45,842 nucleotides of DNA, taken from Paenibacillus lautus NBRC 15380 (lineage in GTDB: Bacteria > Bacillota > Bacilli > Paenibacillales > Paenibacillaceae). Shown one piece after another: positions 14,180-23,232 of this stretch (its first letter is position 1; each line of letters opens with the position of its first letter). The position numbers and the translations under genes are program-made. The stretch lies in the NCBI RefSeq assembly GCF_004000945.1, contig NZ_BIMF01000031.1, positions 1 through 45,842 of the forward strand, given 5' to 3'. A model generated the notes under the pieces. The model ran no database searches and was not told where the DNA came from. It saw only the letters and a list, made by a program, of their open reading frames with translations.

Positions 14180-15964
14180 CTACTGTTCACTCTCCCATGC
14201 GTTGATATCGAGCGTGACCCTGACGCCGTGAGGCTCGACATTCTCTATTGTTAATCCAGCCTTGTTGTCGGAGTATAAGTTCAAACGCATCAATACGTTT
14301 AAAAGCCCGATCGAATCATTGCCGGCATCGTTTCGGTCAGGGTGGCCGTAAGCGGTCGCAAGCTTGCTGCGAATCGAAGCGAGCTCTGCCTCTTCGATGG
14401 ATGACCCGTTATTTTCAACGACGACGATCAAGCGGCGATCTTCCGAGATGCGGGAAGATATGGATATATGGCCGACACCGGGGTGTGTATTCATGCCATG
14501 CTTGAAATAGTTCTCAACAATCGGCTGCAGGATCATCTTCGGAACCGGAGCCGTAAGGCTCTCCGGATCCAAATCCCATGTGATGTCCAGCTGGTCCCTG
14601 AACCGCTGTTTCTGCAGCTCAAGGTACAGCCGTACATGGTTGATCTCATCCTGCAGCGTTACTTTGCCCTCGCTGTTGCGCATATTGTAGCGCATCATAT
14701 TCGCCAGCGAAGAGAGCAGGGAATAGATTCGCGGCACATTGTGCTGCAGGGCCAAGGTACCGATCGACTGGAGCGAATTGTATAGGAAATGCGGATCAAT
14801 CTGGGCCTGAAGTGCCTTCAACTGATTGGTCTTATTTGCGATTTCCAGCCGGTACTCACGCAGGATCAGGTTGTTGATGGTGTCCATCATGGTTCGGAAG
14901 CGGCGGGAGAGAATCCCGATCTCATCCGGGCTTGTAACGTCAATATCCACGTCAAGCCGCCCGGTTTTCACCTGATTCATATAGCTTGTGAGTTGTTTAA
15001 TGGGTCTTGTAATCCGAATGGATATCCATAGGGTGCCAAATATGACAACGAAAAGTGCTAATATCGCAATAATCGCGTTAATACTCGTTAGTTCTGTCGA
15101 ATGTTTGTACAGCGTTTGATGCGGGATTTGTTTGACAAGCGTCCAGGGAGCATAAGGCAAATCGAGCTTCTCGTAGACGATCATCGCGTCTTCGCCGTCA
15201 TAATATCCATTATCCGCTTGAGCGATTTCGCCCATTAGCACAGGGTCGTCCAAACTTTGCCCTCTTTGCTGCGGATCCGGACCGTAGATGATGCTTCCCT
15301 CGTCATCAATCAAGTATAGCTGTTCTTCCCCTTTAGCATACAGTTGATCGCAAATGGCCAAAATACTGTCAAGTTTCACATCGATCGCCATAAGGGCATA
15401 TTGGTCGGGTGACGGCACGTTGGTGATGGATCGATAGAAGGTGAAAACTTCAAAATTCAGAATGTCCGCAGGCCGCGGAGGGAACCCGTAACTGTGCACC
15501 TGATGGACGGGCTCGATGGCCGTATTACCCGGGCCGAACTCTTCTATTTTGCGATAGGGCGCCTGCCGGAATTCCCTGCGAGGGAGATTACTAGATATCT
15601 GGGTGGACTGTCCCGTTAAATTATTATGTAGATAAATTTGATGCACGTCCTGCGTGCCCGTTTGAATGGCCTGCAAGGTCGTATACAGCTCGGCTACAAC
15701 CCGGTGATTATCGGGATCTAAGGCAAGATTGCGCAGAAAATGGGGATCGGAATATACGGACAGGGAGGCGCGGTCGATGCCGCGCAAATAGTTCATCAGA
15801 TTGGTGGCTCCTTGATAAATCAACCGTATATTTTCATCCACCGTCTGCTCCTTCACGGACTCGCGGGTATGCGTAAACGTAATGAACAGCGAGAGCAGGA
15901 GCGGAATGGTTGTGACAGCGAGCATGAACGTGATCAGCCGGGTCTGGATGCTGCGGTACTTCAT
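14180..15964 (-). CDS. YesM-type membrane sensor histidine kinase
   Basis: The product is 594 residues. An N-terminal membrane helix, a ~260-residue extracellular sensor region, a second helix (about residues 296-318) and a HAMP domain are followed by the His-kinase domain. The phospho-acceptor His lies in QAQIDPHFLYNSLQSI (about residue 392), and the ATPase domain has the N box (QPIVENYFKHG). The type is standard for carbohydrate sensing in Paenibacillus. It phosphorylates the downstream YesN-like regulator and is divergent from the ABC importer, whose substrate it presumably senses. Confidence 0.92.
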   Translation of the reverse strand: MKYRSIQTRLITFMLAVTTIPLLLSLFITFTHTRESVKEQTVDENIRLIYQGATNLMNYLRGIDRASLSVYSDPHFLRNLALDPDNHRVVAELYTTLQAIQTGTQDVHQIYLHNNLTGQSTQISSNLPRREFRQAPYRKIEEFGPGNTAIEPVHQVHSYGFPPRPADILNFEVFTFYRSITNVPSPDQYALMAIDVKLDSILAICDQLYAKGEEQLYLIDDEGSIIYGPDPQQRGQSLDDPVLMGEIAQADNGYYDGEDAMIVYEKLDLPYAPWTLVKQIPHQTLYKHSTELTSINAIIAILALFVVIFGTLWISIRITRPIKQLTSYMNQVKTGRLDVDIDVTSPDEIGILSRRFRTMMDTINNLILREYRLEIANKTNQLKALQAQIDPHFLYNSLQSIGTLALQHNVPRIYSLLSSLANMMRYNMRNSEGKVTLQDEINHVRLYLELQKQRFRDQLDITWDLDPESLTAPVPKMILQPIVENYFKHGMNTHPGVGHISISSRISEDRRLIVVVENNGSSIEEAELASIRSKLATAYGHPDRNDAGNDSIGLLNVLMRLNLYSDNKAGLTIENVEPHGVRVTLDINAWESEQ

Positions 15965-16053
15965 GTAGGATCACCCCCTGGATTATCGAATGTGCAGAAG
16001 CGCGTATGGTCAATATTTTACACCTAACGGTTCATGATTCTCCGTGTTTATTG

Positions 16054-16082
16054 TTTACAGGTTACCGCATAATGGCTGTATA
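16054..16082 (+). promoter_or_regulatory. Putative promoter of the sugar ABC operon
   Basis: TTTACA (16054-16059), a 17 bp spacer and TGTATA (16077-16082) lie in the 154 bp divergent region between kinase and permease genes. Confidence 0.4.
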
Positions 16083-16118
16083 TCATACAACAACTTAACG
16101 AAAAGGGGAGATCAAGGG

Positions 16119-17000
16119 ATGAATCGAAAAAAATCTTCGGCGCTGCTGCAGCAGTTTCTTTTCGTGGGACCCTCCACTATTTTTTTCATCCTGATCATGA
16201 TCATTCCATTCCTTCTGGGTCTTTATTATTCCTTCACGAACTGGAATGGCGTGTCAAGCAAAATCGACTTTGTCGGCTTTGATAATTTTGTTACCATCTT
16301 TACCAATGATGATAAATTCCGTGATGCCTTCTGGTTCACAACCCGGTTTACGGTGCTTGGCGTCATCCTGACGAATCTGCTCGGATTTTTACTGGCATAC
16401 TTCCTGACCAAGCCGCTTAAAACACGGAATGTGCTCCGGACGATCTTTTTCATGCCAAACGTCATCGGCGGCTTGCTGCTAGGTTTCATCTGGCAGTTTA
16501 TCTTTGTCAAAGGGTTTGCAGCGATCGGTAATGCCACAAACCTCGGATTCTTCAATCTGCCGTGGCTCGGTACGAAGGGAACTGCTTTTTGGGCAATTGT
16601 AATCGTTTTCGTATGGCAGACGGCCGGTTACCTGATGGTCATCTACATCTCCTCGCTTAACAACGTGCCGAAGGATATTCTGGAGGCAGCCGAAATCGAC
16701 GGCGCTAGCAGAGGGCAGGTACTGCGGTCTATCATTATACCGCTCGTTATGCCGGCGGTTACGGTATGTTTGTTCCTGGCGATTTCCTGGTCCTTCAAAA
16801 TGTTCGACTTGAACCTATCCTTAACTAAAGGCGGACCGTTCGGCTCTACGGAGTCGGTGGCCATGAATATTTACAACGAGGCTTATACGAATAACCGTCT
16901 CGGGCTCGGAACGGCGAAGGCGGTCATCTTCTTCATCGTGGTTGCCATCATAACGAGTCTGCAGGTTCGATTTACGAAGAGCAAGGAGGTTGAAGCATAA
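16119..17000 (+). CDS. Sugar ABC transporter permease (MalF/UgpA type)
   Basis: The product is 293 residues from the ATG at 16119, which has AAGGGGAG upstream. Six membrane helices are seen. The EAA loop reads LEAAEIDGASRGQVLRSIIIPL, where the ATPase subunit docks. It pairs with the next permease; the stop and next start overlap (TAATG), so both are made together. No ATPase gene is in the operon, as is usual for this type, which borrows a shared MsmX-like ATPase. Confidence 0.93.
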   Translation: MNRKKSSALLQQFLFVGPSTIFFILIMIIPFLLGLYYSFTNWNGVSSKIDFVGFDNFVTIFTNDDKFRDAFWFTTRFTVLGVILTNLLGFLLAYFLTKPLKTRNVLRTIFFMPNVIGGLLLGFIWQFIFVKGFAAIGNATNLGFFNLPWLGTKGTAFWAIVIVFVWQTAGYLMVIYISSLNNVPKDILEAAEIDGASRGQVLRSIIIPLVMPAVTVCLFLAISWSFKMFDLNLSLTKGGPFGSTESVAMNIYNEAYTNNRLGLGTAKAVIFFIVVAIITSLQVRFTKSKEVEA

Positions 17001-17836
17001 TGGAGACCACGAGAAAATATCGGCTGAACACCATGGCCACCGAGATCATCATGATTATCGTAGCCTTGCTCTTCCTGGTCCCGTTCTACTTCCTGTTCGT
17101 GAACTCTGTCAAAACCTTCGGCGATCTGTTGACGGACTCGGCCGGACTTCCGACCACTCTTGAATGGAGCAACTATTCACGGGCGTGGGATATCACCAAC
17201 TTCCCGCAGGCGTTCTGGAACTCGCTGGTCGTTACGGTAGCCAGCAATCTGCTGCTGGCGATGTTAAGTGCGATGACCGCGTATCAGATGGTTCGCCGGA
17301 ACACGCGCTTTAACCAGATCATGTTTGCGCTGTTTGTGGCGGCGATGGTCATTCCGTTTCAATCGATCATGATTCCGCTCGTGAAAGTGACGGCAACGCT
17401 GGGCATTAACAACAGCTTGTACGGACTCATTATCTGTTACCTGGGTTTCGGAGTTCCGCTAAGCGTATTCCTGTTCCATGGCTTCGTGAAATCGATCCCG
17501 ATGGAGATCGAAGAAGCCGCAACCGTGGATGGATCCAGCGGATACGGCGTATTCTTCCGGGTGGTATTCCCGCTGATGAAGCCGATGTTCGTTACGGTCA
17601 TCATCCTGAACACCCTATGGATATGGAATGACTACCTGCTGCCATCCCTGATCCTGCAGTCCGCAGAGCTCCGGACCATTCCGATTGCTACCTTCGCCTT
17701 TTTTGGGCAATATACCAAGCAGTGGGATTTGGCTCTGCCGGCGCTGGTGCTGGGGATCATGCCGGTCATTATTTTCTTCCTGGCCATGCAGAAATACATC
17801 ATTGAGGGCATTACGCAAGGAGCGGTGAAGGGATAG
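17000..17836 (+). CDS. Sugar ABC transporter permease (MalG/UgpE type)
   Basis: The product is 278 residues with six membrane helices and the EAA loop IEEAATVDGSSGYGVFFRVVFPL. Its start overlaps the stop of the preceding permease by one base. Together they form the membrane channel of a CUT1 carbohydrate importer. Confidence 0.93.
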   Translation: METTRKYRLNTMATEIIMIIVALLFLVPFYFLFVNSVKTFGDLLTDSAGLPTTLEWSNYSRAWDITNFPQAFWNSLVVTVASNLLLAMLSAMTAYQMVRRNTRFNQIMFALFVAAMVIPFQSIMIPLVKVTATLGINNSLYGLIICYLGFGVPLSVFLFHGFVKSIPMEIEEAATVDGSSGYGVFFRVVFPLMKPMFVTVIILNTLWIWNDYLLPSLILQSAELRTIPIATFAFFGQYTKQWDLALPALVLGIMPVIIFFLAMQKYIIEGITQGAVKG

Positions 17837-17905
17837 CCGTCAATCGGTCAATTCCTTCCCCCTCACAGATCAATATAATCCCTGATTTAACGAAAAAAGG
17901 TTGAT

Positions 17906-17930
17906 TATACTGGAAAAGTAAACGCTATCA
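17906..17930 (+). promoter_or_regulatory. Internal promoter element with overlapping cre site
   Basis: A -10 like TATACT (17906-17911) is followed directly by AGTAAACGCTATCA (17917-17930), which matches the CcpA cre consensus TGNAANCGNTNNCA at every fixed base except the first. The site would cover the transcription start, the usual place for CcpA repression. It suggests separate, glucose-repressed expression of the binding protein, which is usually needed in excess over the permeases. Confidence 0.55.
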
Positions 17931-17979
17931 ACAAATGCGGCACACGATCCTTATAGAAGAAAAAAAGGGAGGATTCACA

Positions 17980-19269
17980 ATGAAGAAATACGGTAAGCTG
18001 CTCCTGGTCATGGTTCTGGCTTTCTCTACGCTGCTTGCAGCCTGCGGCGGCAAGAATGAGGACAATCAAGGCGCTGATGGTGGTGCCGAAGGCGGAACGA
18101 AAACGATTAAGATTTTTCAATTTAAAGTCGAAATCGCCGAGGCTCTGAATAAACTGAAAGCCGAATACGAAAAAGAGCATCCCGGCATTAAGCTGGACAT
18201 TCAAACGGTTGGCGGCGGCTCGGATTATGGCGCGGCGCTGAAAGCGAAGTTCGCTTCCGGCGATGAGCCGGACATTTTCAACGTTGGCGGATATCGCGAT
18301 CTCGAAACGTGGTTCGAGAATGTCGAGGATCTCTCGGACCAGCCATGGGTGAAGGACGTTGTTGACGTTGCCAAAGAGCCTATGACCAAAGACGGTAAAC
18401 TGTACGGACAACCGATGACCATCGAGGGTTATGGATTTATTTATAATAAAGATTTGTTTGAAAAGGCGGGAATCACCGAGCTTCCTAAGACGCTCACAGA
18501 GCTTGAGGAAGCAGCCAAAAAACTGCAAGCAGCCGGTATTACGCCATTCGTGAACGGATACCAAGAGACCTGGATTTTGGCCAACCACTTGCTGAACATT
18601 CCATTCGCCCATCAAGAAGATCCGGATGCATTTGTCAAAGGAATGAATGAAGGCGCGGAGAAACTGGTAGGCAACGCGAAATTCGACGAATGGATGAGAC
18701 TGTTCGACCTTACCGTTCAATACGGGCAGAAGAACCCGCTGACGACGGATTACAACACGGAAATCACGACCTTTGCCAGCGGTGAAGCGGCCATGACCCA
18801 GAACGGGAACTGGACGCAAGTGCAAATCGACGGCATCAATCCGGATCTGAACATCGGCCTTCTGCCAATGCCGATCAATGACAATGCCGAAGAGAATGAC
18901 AAGCTTCCGATCGGCGTGCCAAACAACTGGGTCGTGAACAACAAATCGAAGGTGAAGGACGAAGCCAAGGAATTCTTGAACTGGCTTGTCACTTCGGAGA
19001 CCGGTAAACGTTACATTACGGAAGAGTTCAAATTCATCCCGGCACTGACCAGCATCGAAGCAAACAGCGAGACGCTTGGCGACCTGGGCAACGATGTCAT
19101 GAAATACAGTAAAGAGAACAAAGCGCTTAGCTGGGAGTTCAACAAATTCCCTGACGGCGGCATGAATGAATTCGGCAGTCAGATGCAAGGTTATGTGGCT
19201 GGCAATGTGGACAAGAACCAATTGTTCGAAGGCATTCAGAAATCATGGGAAAGCTTGAAGGCGAAGTAA
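17980..19269 (+). CDS. Sugar ABC transporter solute-binding lipoprotein
   Basis: The product is 429 residues from the ATG at 17980, with GGGAGG upstream. The signal peptide ends in a lipobox (LLAAC, Cys about residue 20), so the protein is anchored to the outer face of the membrane by lipid. The mature part has the extracellular solute-binding family 1 fold, with segments such as FASGDEPDIFNVGG and GEAAMTQNGNW. It delivers a sugar or oligosaccharide to the two upstream permeases. The exact substrate cannot be told from the sequence. Confidence 0.92.
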   Translation: MKKYGKLLLVMVLAFSTLLAACGGKNEDNQGADGGAEGGTKTIKIFQFKVEIAEALNKLKAEYEKEHPGIKLDIQTVGGGSDYGAALKAKFASGDEPDIFNVGGYRDLETWFENVEDLSDQPWVKDVVDVAKEPMTKDGKLYGQPMTIEGYGFIYNKDLFEKAGITELPKTLTELEEAAKKLQAAGITPFVNGYQETWILANHLLNIPFAHQEDPDAFVKGMNEGAEKLVGNAKFDEWMRLFDLTVQYGQKNPLTTDYNTEITTFASGEAAMTQNGNWTQVQIDGINPDLNIGLLPMPINDNAEENDKLPIGVPNNWVVNNKSKVKDEAKEFLNWLVTSETGKRYITEEFKFIPALTSIEANSETLGDLGNDVMKYSKENKALSWEFNKFPDGGMNEFGSQMQGYVAGNVDKNQLFEGIQKSWESLKAK

Positions 19270-19325
19270 GCACGAGGGTGGCGCTATAATGCTATACCAT
19301 CGAAATGATCAATTGACGTGAATAG

Positions 19326-19363
19326 AGGCTGTCCCCAAGGTAGATTGTCTCTTTAAAAACAGC
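19326..19363 (+). terminator. Possible terminator of the ABC operon
   Basis: AGGCTGT and ACAGCCT can pair around a large loop; only a weak T-rich tail (GGATTTTC) follows. Confidence 0.35.
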
Positions 19364-19386
19364 CTGGATTTTCATTCATGCACCAT

Positions 19387-19435
19387 AAAAGGTCGAAGAC
19401 AGACTCATTTAGAGCGCTGGTCTTCGACCTTTTTG
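19387..19435 (+). terminator. Intrinsic terminator after the ABC operon
   Basis: AAGGTCGAAGAC pairs with GTCTTCGACCTT, with a 19-base loop and a T run. The A-rich 5' side lets it serve the minus-strand gene at 19539 as well. Confidence 0.75.
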
Positions 19436-19538
19436 CTTCTTGTGGCAACATACTTCAGTTTTGGAGACACCGTCTTTAACGTTGATAAGCATGAACCTCG
19501 TGGCTAAAGGGAGTAGAAGAATCGGAATATGGCCACCA

Positions 19539-19751
19539 CTAATAATGATTTCGGATTAGCAAATAAATAATGAGACCGACAACAGGGAAGAACAACAAGC
19601 CCAGCACAACCAGAATCGCAAATTCGGGGCTGCGGCCTTTTCGCCGGGCGTCATTATAACCCCATACGCAGACGACAATGTGAAGAAGGAAGAAGAAAAG
19701 TCCCAGCAATAAAGTCAAAATCCCGATAACACCAACACCAACAAAACTCAT
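19539..19751 (-). CDS. Small membrane protein, PLDc_N-like
   Basis: The product is 70 residues with two hydrophobic helices (GVIGILTLLLGLFFFLLHIV and FAILVVLGLLFFPVVGLIIY) separated by WGYNDARRKGRSPE. The layout and the 'PVVGLIIYLLIR' end resemble the short membrane region called phospholipase_D-nuclease N-terminal, found alone in many small proteins. The role is not known. GGGAGGG is 9 nt before the ATG. Confidence 0.6.
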   Translation of the reverse strand: MSFVGVGVIGILTLLLGLFFFLLHIVVCVWGYNDARRKGRSPEFAILVVLGLLFFPVVGLIIYLLIRNHY

Positions 19752-20062
19752 AATGAAATACCCTCCCGAGCTCTAAATGTATGATCTACATACGGTCGAT
19801 CAGCAGAAGGGTCGCAAAAAAACAAAAAGATTTGGAATTTTCCTGCTGGAGTAACCGGAGATTGTATAAGAATACGGATATTTTATTAACCTATATAGGA
19901 GAATTCTGCAATACATAGATCACAACGAAATAGTAAATACATGGTATGATAAAGGTTGACGTTATTTTGGCGTGGGAACGATTTCGCATCGTTTTGAAAT
20001 GTTGAAGCTATCGTATAAGATAGTAATAATATCTATAAAGCAGGAAAAGACGGGAGACAACG
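19752..20062 (+). promoter_or_regulatory. Intergenic region with putative promoter of the SNF2 gene
   Basis: TTGAAG, a 16 bp spacer and TAATAA lie about 45 bp before the gene; the spacer contains the inverted repeat CTATC/GATAG. A second hairpin (AACGAT-TTCGC-ATCGTT) lies just upstream. No gene is seen in this stretch. Confidence 0.35.
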
Positions 20063-23000
20063 ATGAATCAACCGCTCTATGGCGTATGGTTAGGTGACGT
20101 ATTCTTTTGTTTTTCCGGTGAGGTATCGGAACCGAGAGTGGACGCTTGGAGCCGCGTGGTCCGTACCTTTCGCAGACCGGATGGAACCCGTCCCTTCGCT
20201 AACGCTTCCCTCCGGCTTGCCGAGCTCAGATATCCGGCCAAAGTCCTCGGATCGAAAAGCACACGGCGTCCGGAACGGAAGACACTTGGCGGACGGACGA
20301 TGGAAGGGCTTGCTCTGACTCCGGGAGACGCATTTCAATTGCTGATCTCGCTGGATCCTGAGTATTATCAGGCTCAGGGTCTAAGCGTCGGTGAAGAAAT
20401 GGAATATTGGGTACAAGCGAGCAGATTTGCATTGGAGCTGCTACTGCAAGGGAAGTTTGCACCAGGCACGGCCGAGGTGCCTTCCGTGGGCAGGCGCCGG
20501 ACTACGATGCAAAATATAAAAGCGGTATGGAAGCCGCATCTGTCTGCCGAGGATGCAGCGCGCTTTCTGCAGCTGTCAGCGAATATCCCGCCAATTGCCA
20601 TTGGGACGCCTGCAGCTCTTGCCGGATTCGATCCTTCTACCCGTGAGGAAGCAGGGGCTATTGTGCTGTATTCTTTTCTGTGCGGCGTGATCGACAGCCA
20701 AGCCCGGGCGGCTGTCCGCGAATCGGAGGATAAACTTCGGACCTATCTGGCGAACTACCGGCGGGGACAATCTCCACTGGCGGAGCTTTGGTGGAACAGC
20801 CTATTGACCGTCAGTCGGGATATTCCCATTCAAGGGACGGCTGAGGAAGTCAGCGAGCTGGAGGAAGCCGTTGAACGTATTGGAGGGACGGTGTTTCCTT
20901 ATGCCAGCGGGGAGGATCAGCCTCCCGAGAACGGAACCATTGGACTTGGGCTGCGGCTTGAGCCGCCCCTGGATGAGAGCCACAAGGACTGGAAGGTGTC
21001 CTTTTGGGTACGAAGCCAGGAGGACGAGGGTTTATTAATGCCAGTCCGCAGCATATGGGGAAATCCGGAATCCGATCAGTTGATCCGTGGACGGATGTAT
21101 TCTAGGGTTCAGCTGCAGCTGTTAATGAAGCTGGGAGAAGCGGCAGAGCTGGCACCGGAGCTGGCCGCAGGCTTGTATGGGCGTGCTCCCGAGAGCGTGT
21201 CGCTGTCGCTTGACCGCTTGTCCACATTTATGAAGGAATCGGTTCCGAAATTAACGGCGAGCGGAGTCACGGTTCAAATGCCTTCACGATGGAGCAGGGA
21301 AGGGCGCCGCCGCGTCGGCTTATCTCTGAAAATGATGCCGGATGCAAGACCATCCGGTGAGGCGCATCCGCTGCCGGTGTTAGGCATGGAGCATCTGGTC
21401 AGCTTTCAGATCTCCGCAGCGATGGGAGGTCAATCCCTGACGCGTGAAGAATTGAAGTTTCTGGCCGAACAGAATCTGCCTTATGTCCAGTTCCGCGGGG
21501 AATGGGTTGAGGTGGATCTGAAGGAGATCAACCAAGTGCTGCGTTTCATGAAGCGCCATGAGAAGGGCGAGATGGAGCTCGCGGAATGGATGCACCTTAG
21601 CGCTGATATGGATGGAGAACGCATGTGGAAAGGTCTCTTTATCGAGGAAGTAGAGACAACCGGTCTGCTATCCTCCTTACTGGATGGCGAAACGGCCCGC
21701 AAGCTGCCGTCTCGCCCGATTCCTTCCTCGCTTCACGGCGAACTGAGACCGTATCAGGAACGGGGGTACCAGTGGCTTAGCGTGATGCGCGATTTGGGAT
21801 TTGGTGTTTGCCTTGCCGACGATATGGGACTTGGAAAAACGGTACAGGTTATTACCTGTCTGCTGGAGCGTCTCAATACGGAATCCGCTGGCGGTCCGGT
21901 GCTGATCATTTGCCCGACTTCGCTTCTGGGCAACTGGCAGCGGGAAATTCAGCGATTTGCACCGGATCTGACCTTACATGTGCATCATGGGGTTCGACGT
22001 CTGCGTGGAGAAGACTTCCTGCAGGAAGCGGCCAATCATGATATCGTGTTAACCACCTATCACTTGGCGGGGAGAGACAGTGGTGATTTATCTGCGATCC
22101 AGTGGTCGAGTGTGGTGCTCGATGAAGCACAATATATTAAGAATTACCGTACGAAGCAGGCGCAGAGCGTCATGAAATTATCTGCGCCACACCGTATTGC
22201 CATGACCGGAACACCGGTGGAGAACCGTTTGGCGGAGCTGTGGTCGATCTTTCATTTTCTCAATCCGGGATATCTCGGCTCCTTTAACACCTTCCGTCAG
22301 CGCTATGCGCCGGGAGAGGGGCAGCAGGAGAGATTCCGTGAGCTTCATAAGCTGGTATCTCCATTCATGCTGCGCAGACTCAAGAGCGATCCGGATATCC
22401 GCAAGGATCTGCCGGAGAAGCTGGAATTGAAATCGTATTGCCCGCTGACCGAGGTTCAAGGTGCGATGTACCAAGCGGTTGTCGATGAGATGATGGGACA
22501 GATCGAGAGCCGGACGGGCATGGCTCGCAAGGGACTTGTGCTTTCCTCCCTCACCAAGCTGAAGCAGATATGCGATCATCCGCAGCTGCTTCGACGCGAC
22601 GAAGGACGGGCGGTGCGTGCGGAGTCCTCGGGCAAAATGGAGCGCATGCTTGAAATTCTCGACAGCATCTCGGATGTCGGTGAATCCGCGCTGATTTTTA
22701 CCCAGTATGTGGGCATGGGCGAACTGCTGGTAAGCATGCTTGGACGTAAATACGGGAAGGAGCCGTATTTCCTTCATGGCGGGGTGCCCAAACGGGAGCG
22801 GGATGAAATGGTACGGGCATTCCAGGCAGGCGAGGGGACTGAGTTCTTTGTTCTGTCGTTAAAAGCCGGGGGCGTAGGCCTGAATTTGACCCGTGCGAAC
22901 CATGTGCTCCACTATGACCGGTGGTGGAACCCGGCGGTCGAGAATCAGGCGACGGACCGTGTATTCCGGATCGGTCAGCACCGCAACGTTCAGGTGCACA

Positions 23001-23164
23001 AGCTGATTTCTCAGGGAACGCTGGAGGAACGGATTGACGAACTGATCGATCAGAAGAAGGCGTTATCCGAGCAGGTTGTCGGGTCGGGCGAAACCTGGCT
23101 GACGGAAATGTCGGACGGTGAGCTCCGCCAGTTGATCGAGCTGCAAGAGCAAGATTGGATGTAA
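20063..23164 (+). CDS. SNF2-family helicase/ATPase
   Basis: The product is 1033 residues. The N-terminal ~450 residues match no motif I recognise beyond the bacterial SNF2-associated region. The ATPase core has Walker A DDMGLGKTVQ (about residue 586), DEAQ (about 687), TGTPVENRLAELWSIFHF, and the C-terminal helicase half with LSLKAGGVGLNLTRA and RWWNPAVENQATDRVFRIGQ. This class of double-stranded DNA translocase is common in Firmicutes, usually beside a SWIM-finger protein gene, as here. Its biological role is not settled; remodelling of DNA-bound proteins or RNA polymerase has been suggested for relatives. GGGAGA lies before the ATG. Confidence 0.93.
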   Translation: MNQPLYGVWLGDVFFCFSGEVSEPRVDAWSRVVRTFRRPDGTRPFANASLRLAELRYPAKVLGSKSTRRPERKTLGGRTMEGLALTPGDAFQLLISLDPEYYQAQGLSVGEEMEYWVQASRFALELLLQGKFAPGTAEVPSVGRRRTTMQNIKAVWKPHLSAEDAARFLQLSANIPPIAIGTPAALAGFDPSTREEAGAIVLYSFLCGVIDSQARAAVRESEDKLRTYLANYRRGQSPLAELWWNSLLTVSRDIPIQGTAEEVSELEEAVERIGGTVFPYASGEDQPPENGTIGLGLRLEPPLDESHKDWKVSFWVRSQEDEGLLMPVRSIWGNPESDQLIRGRMYSRVQLQLLMKLGEAAELAPELAAGLYGRAPESVSLSLDRLSTFMKESVPKLTASGVTVQMPSRWSREGRRRVGLSLKMMPDARPSGEAHPLPVLGMEHLVSFQISAAMGGQSLTREELKFLAEQNLPYVQFRGEWVEVDLKEINQVLRFMKRHEKGEMELAEWMHLSADMDGERMWKGLFIEEVETTGLLSSLLDGETARKLPSRPIPSSLHGELRPYQERGYQWLSVMRDLGFGVCLADDMGLGKTVQVITCLLERLNTESAGGPVLIICPTSLLGNWQREIQRFAPDLTLHVHHGVRRLRGEDFLQEAANHDIVLTTYHLAGRDSGDLSAIQWSSVVLDEAQYIKNYRTKQAQSVMKLSAPHRIAMTGTPVENRLAELWSIFHFLNPGYLGSFNTFRQRYAPGEGQQERFRELHKLVSPFMLRRLKSDPDIRKDLPEKLELKSYCPLTEVQGAMYQAVVDEMMGQIESRTGMARKGLVLSSLTKLKQICDHPQLLRRDEGRAVRAESSGKMERMLEILDSISDVGESALIFTQYVGMGELLVSMLGRKYGKEPYFLHGGVPKRERDEMVRAFQAGEGTEFFVLSLKAGGVGLNLTRANHVLHYDRWWNPAVENQATDRVFRIGQHRNVQVHKLISQGTLEERIDELIDQKKALSEQVVGSGETWLTEMSDGELRQLIELQEQDWM

Positions 23165-23232
23165 CCGGATTGTATACGGCGCGTGAAGCAGCCGAAATGC
23201 ATACAGAAATGGACGCCAAGGAGGTGTGGGCT

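Noticed and set aside
16095..17900. Shared TTAACGAAAA(AA)GG near 16095 and 17887 as an operator of the YesN-like regulator
   Set aside because: The first copy merges with the ribosome binding site region; two short AT-rich matches are too weak to call.
17905..19221. Minus-strand frame of 438 codons over the binding-protein gene
   Set aside because: Antisense to a clear lipoprotein gene with signal peptide and lipobox.
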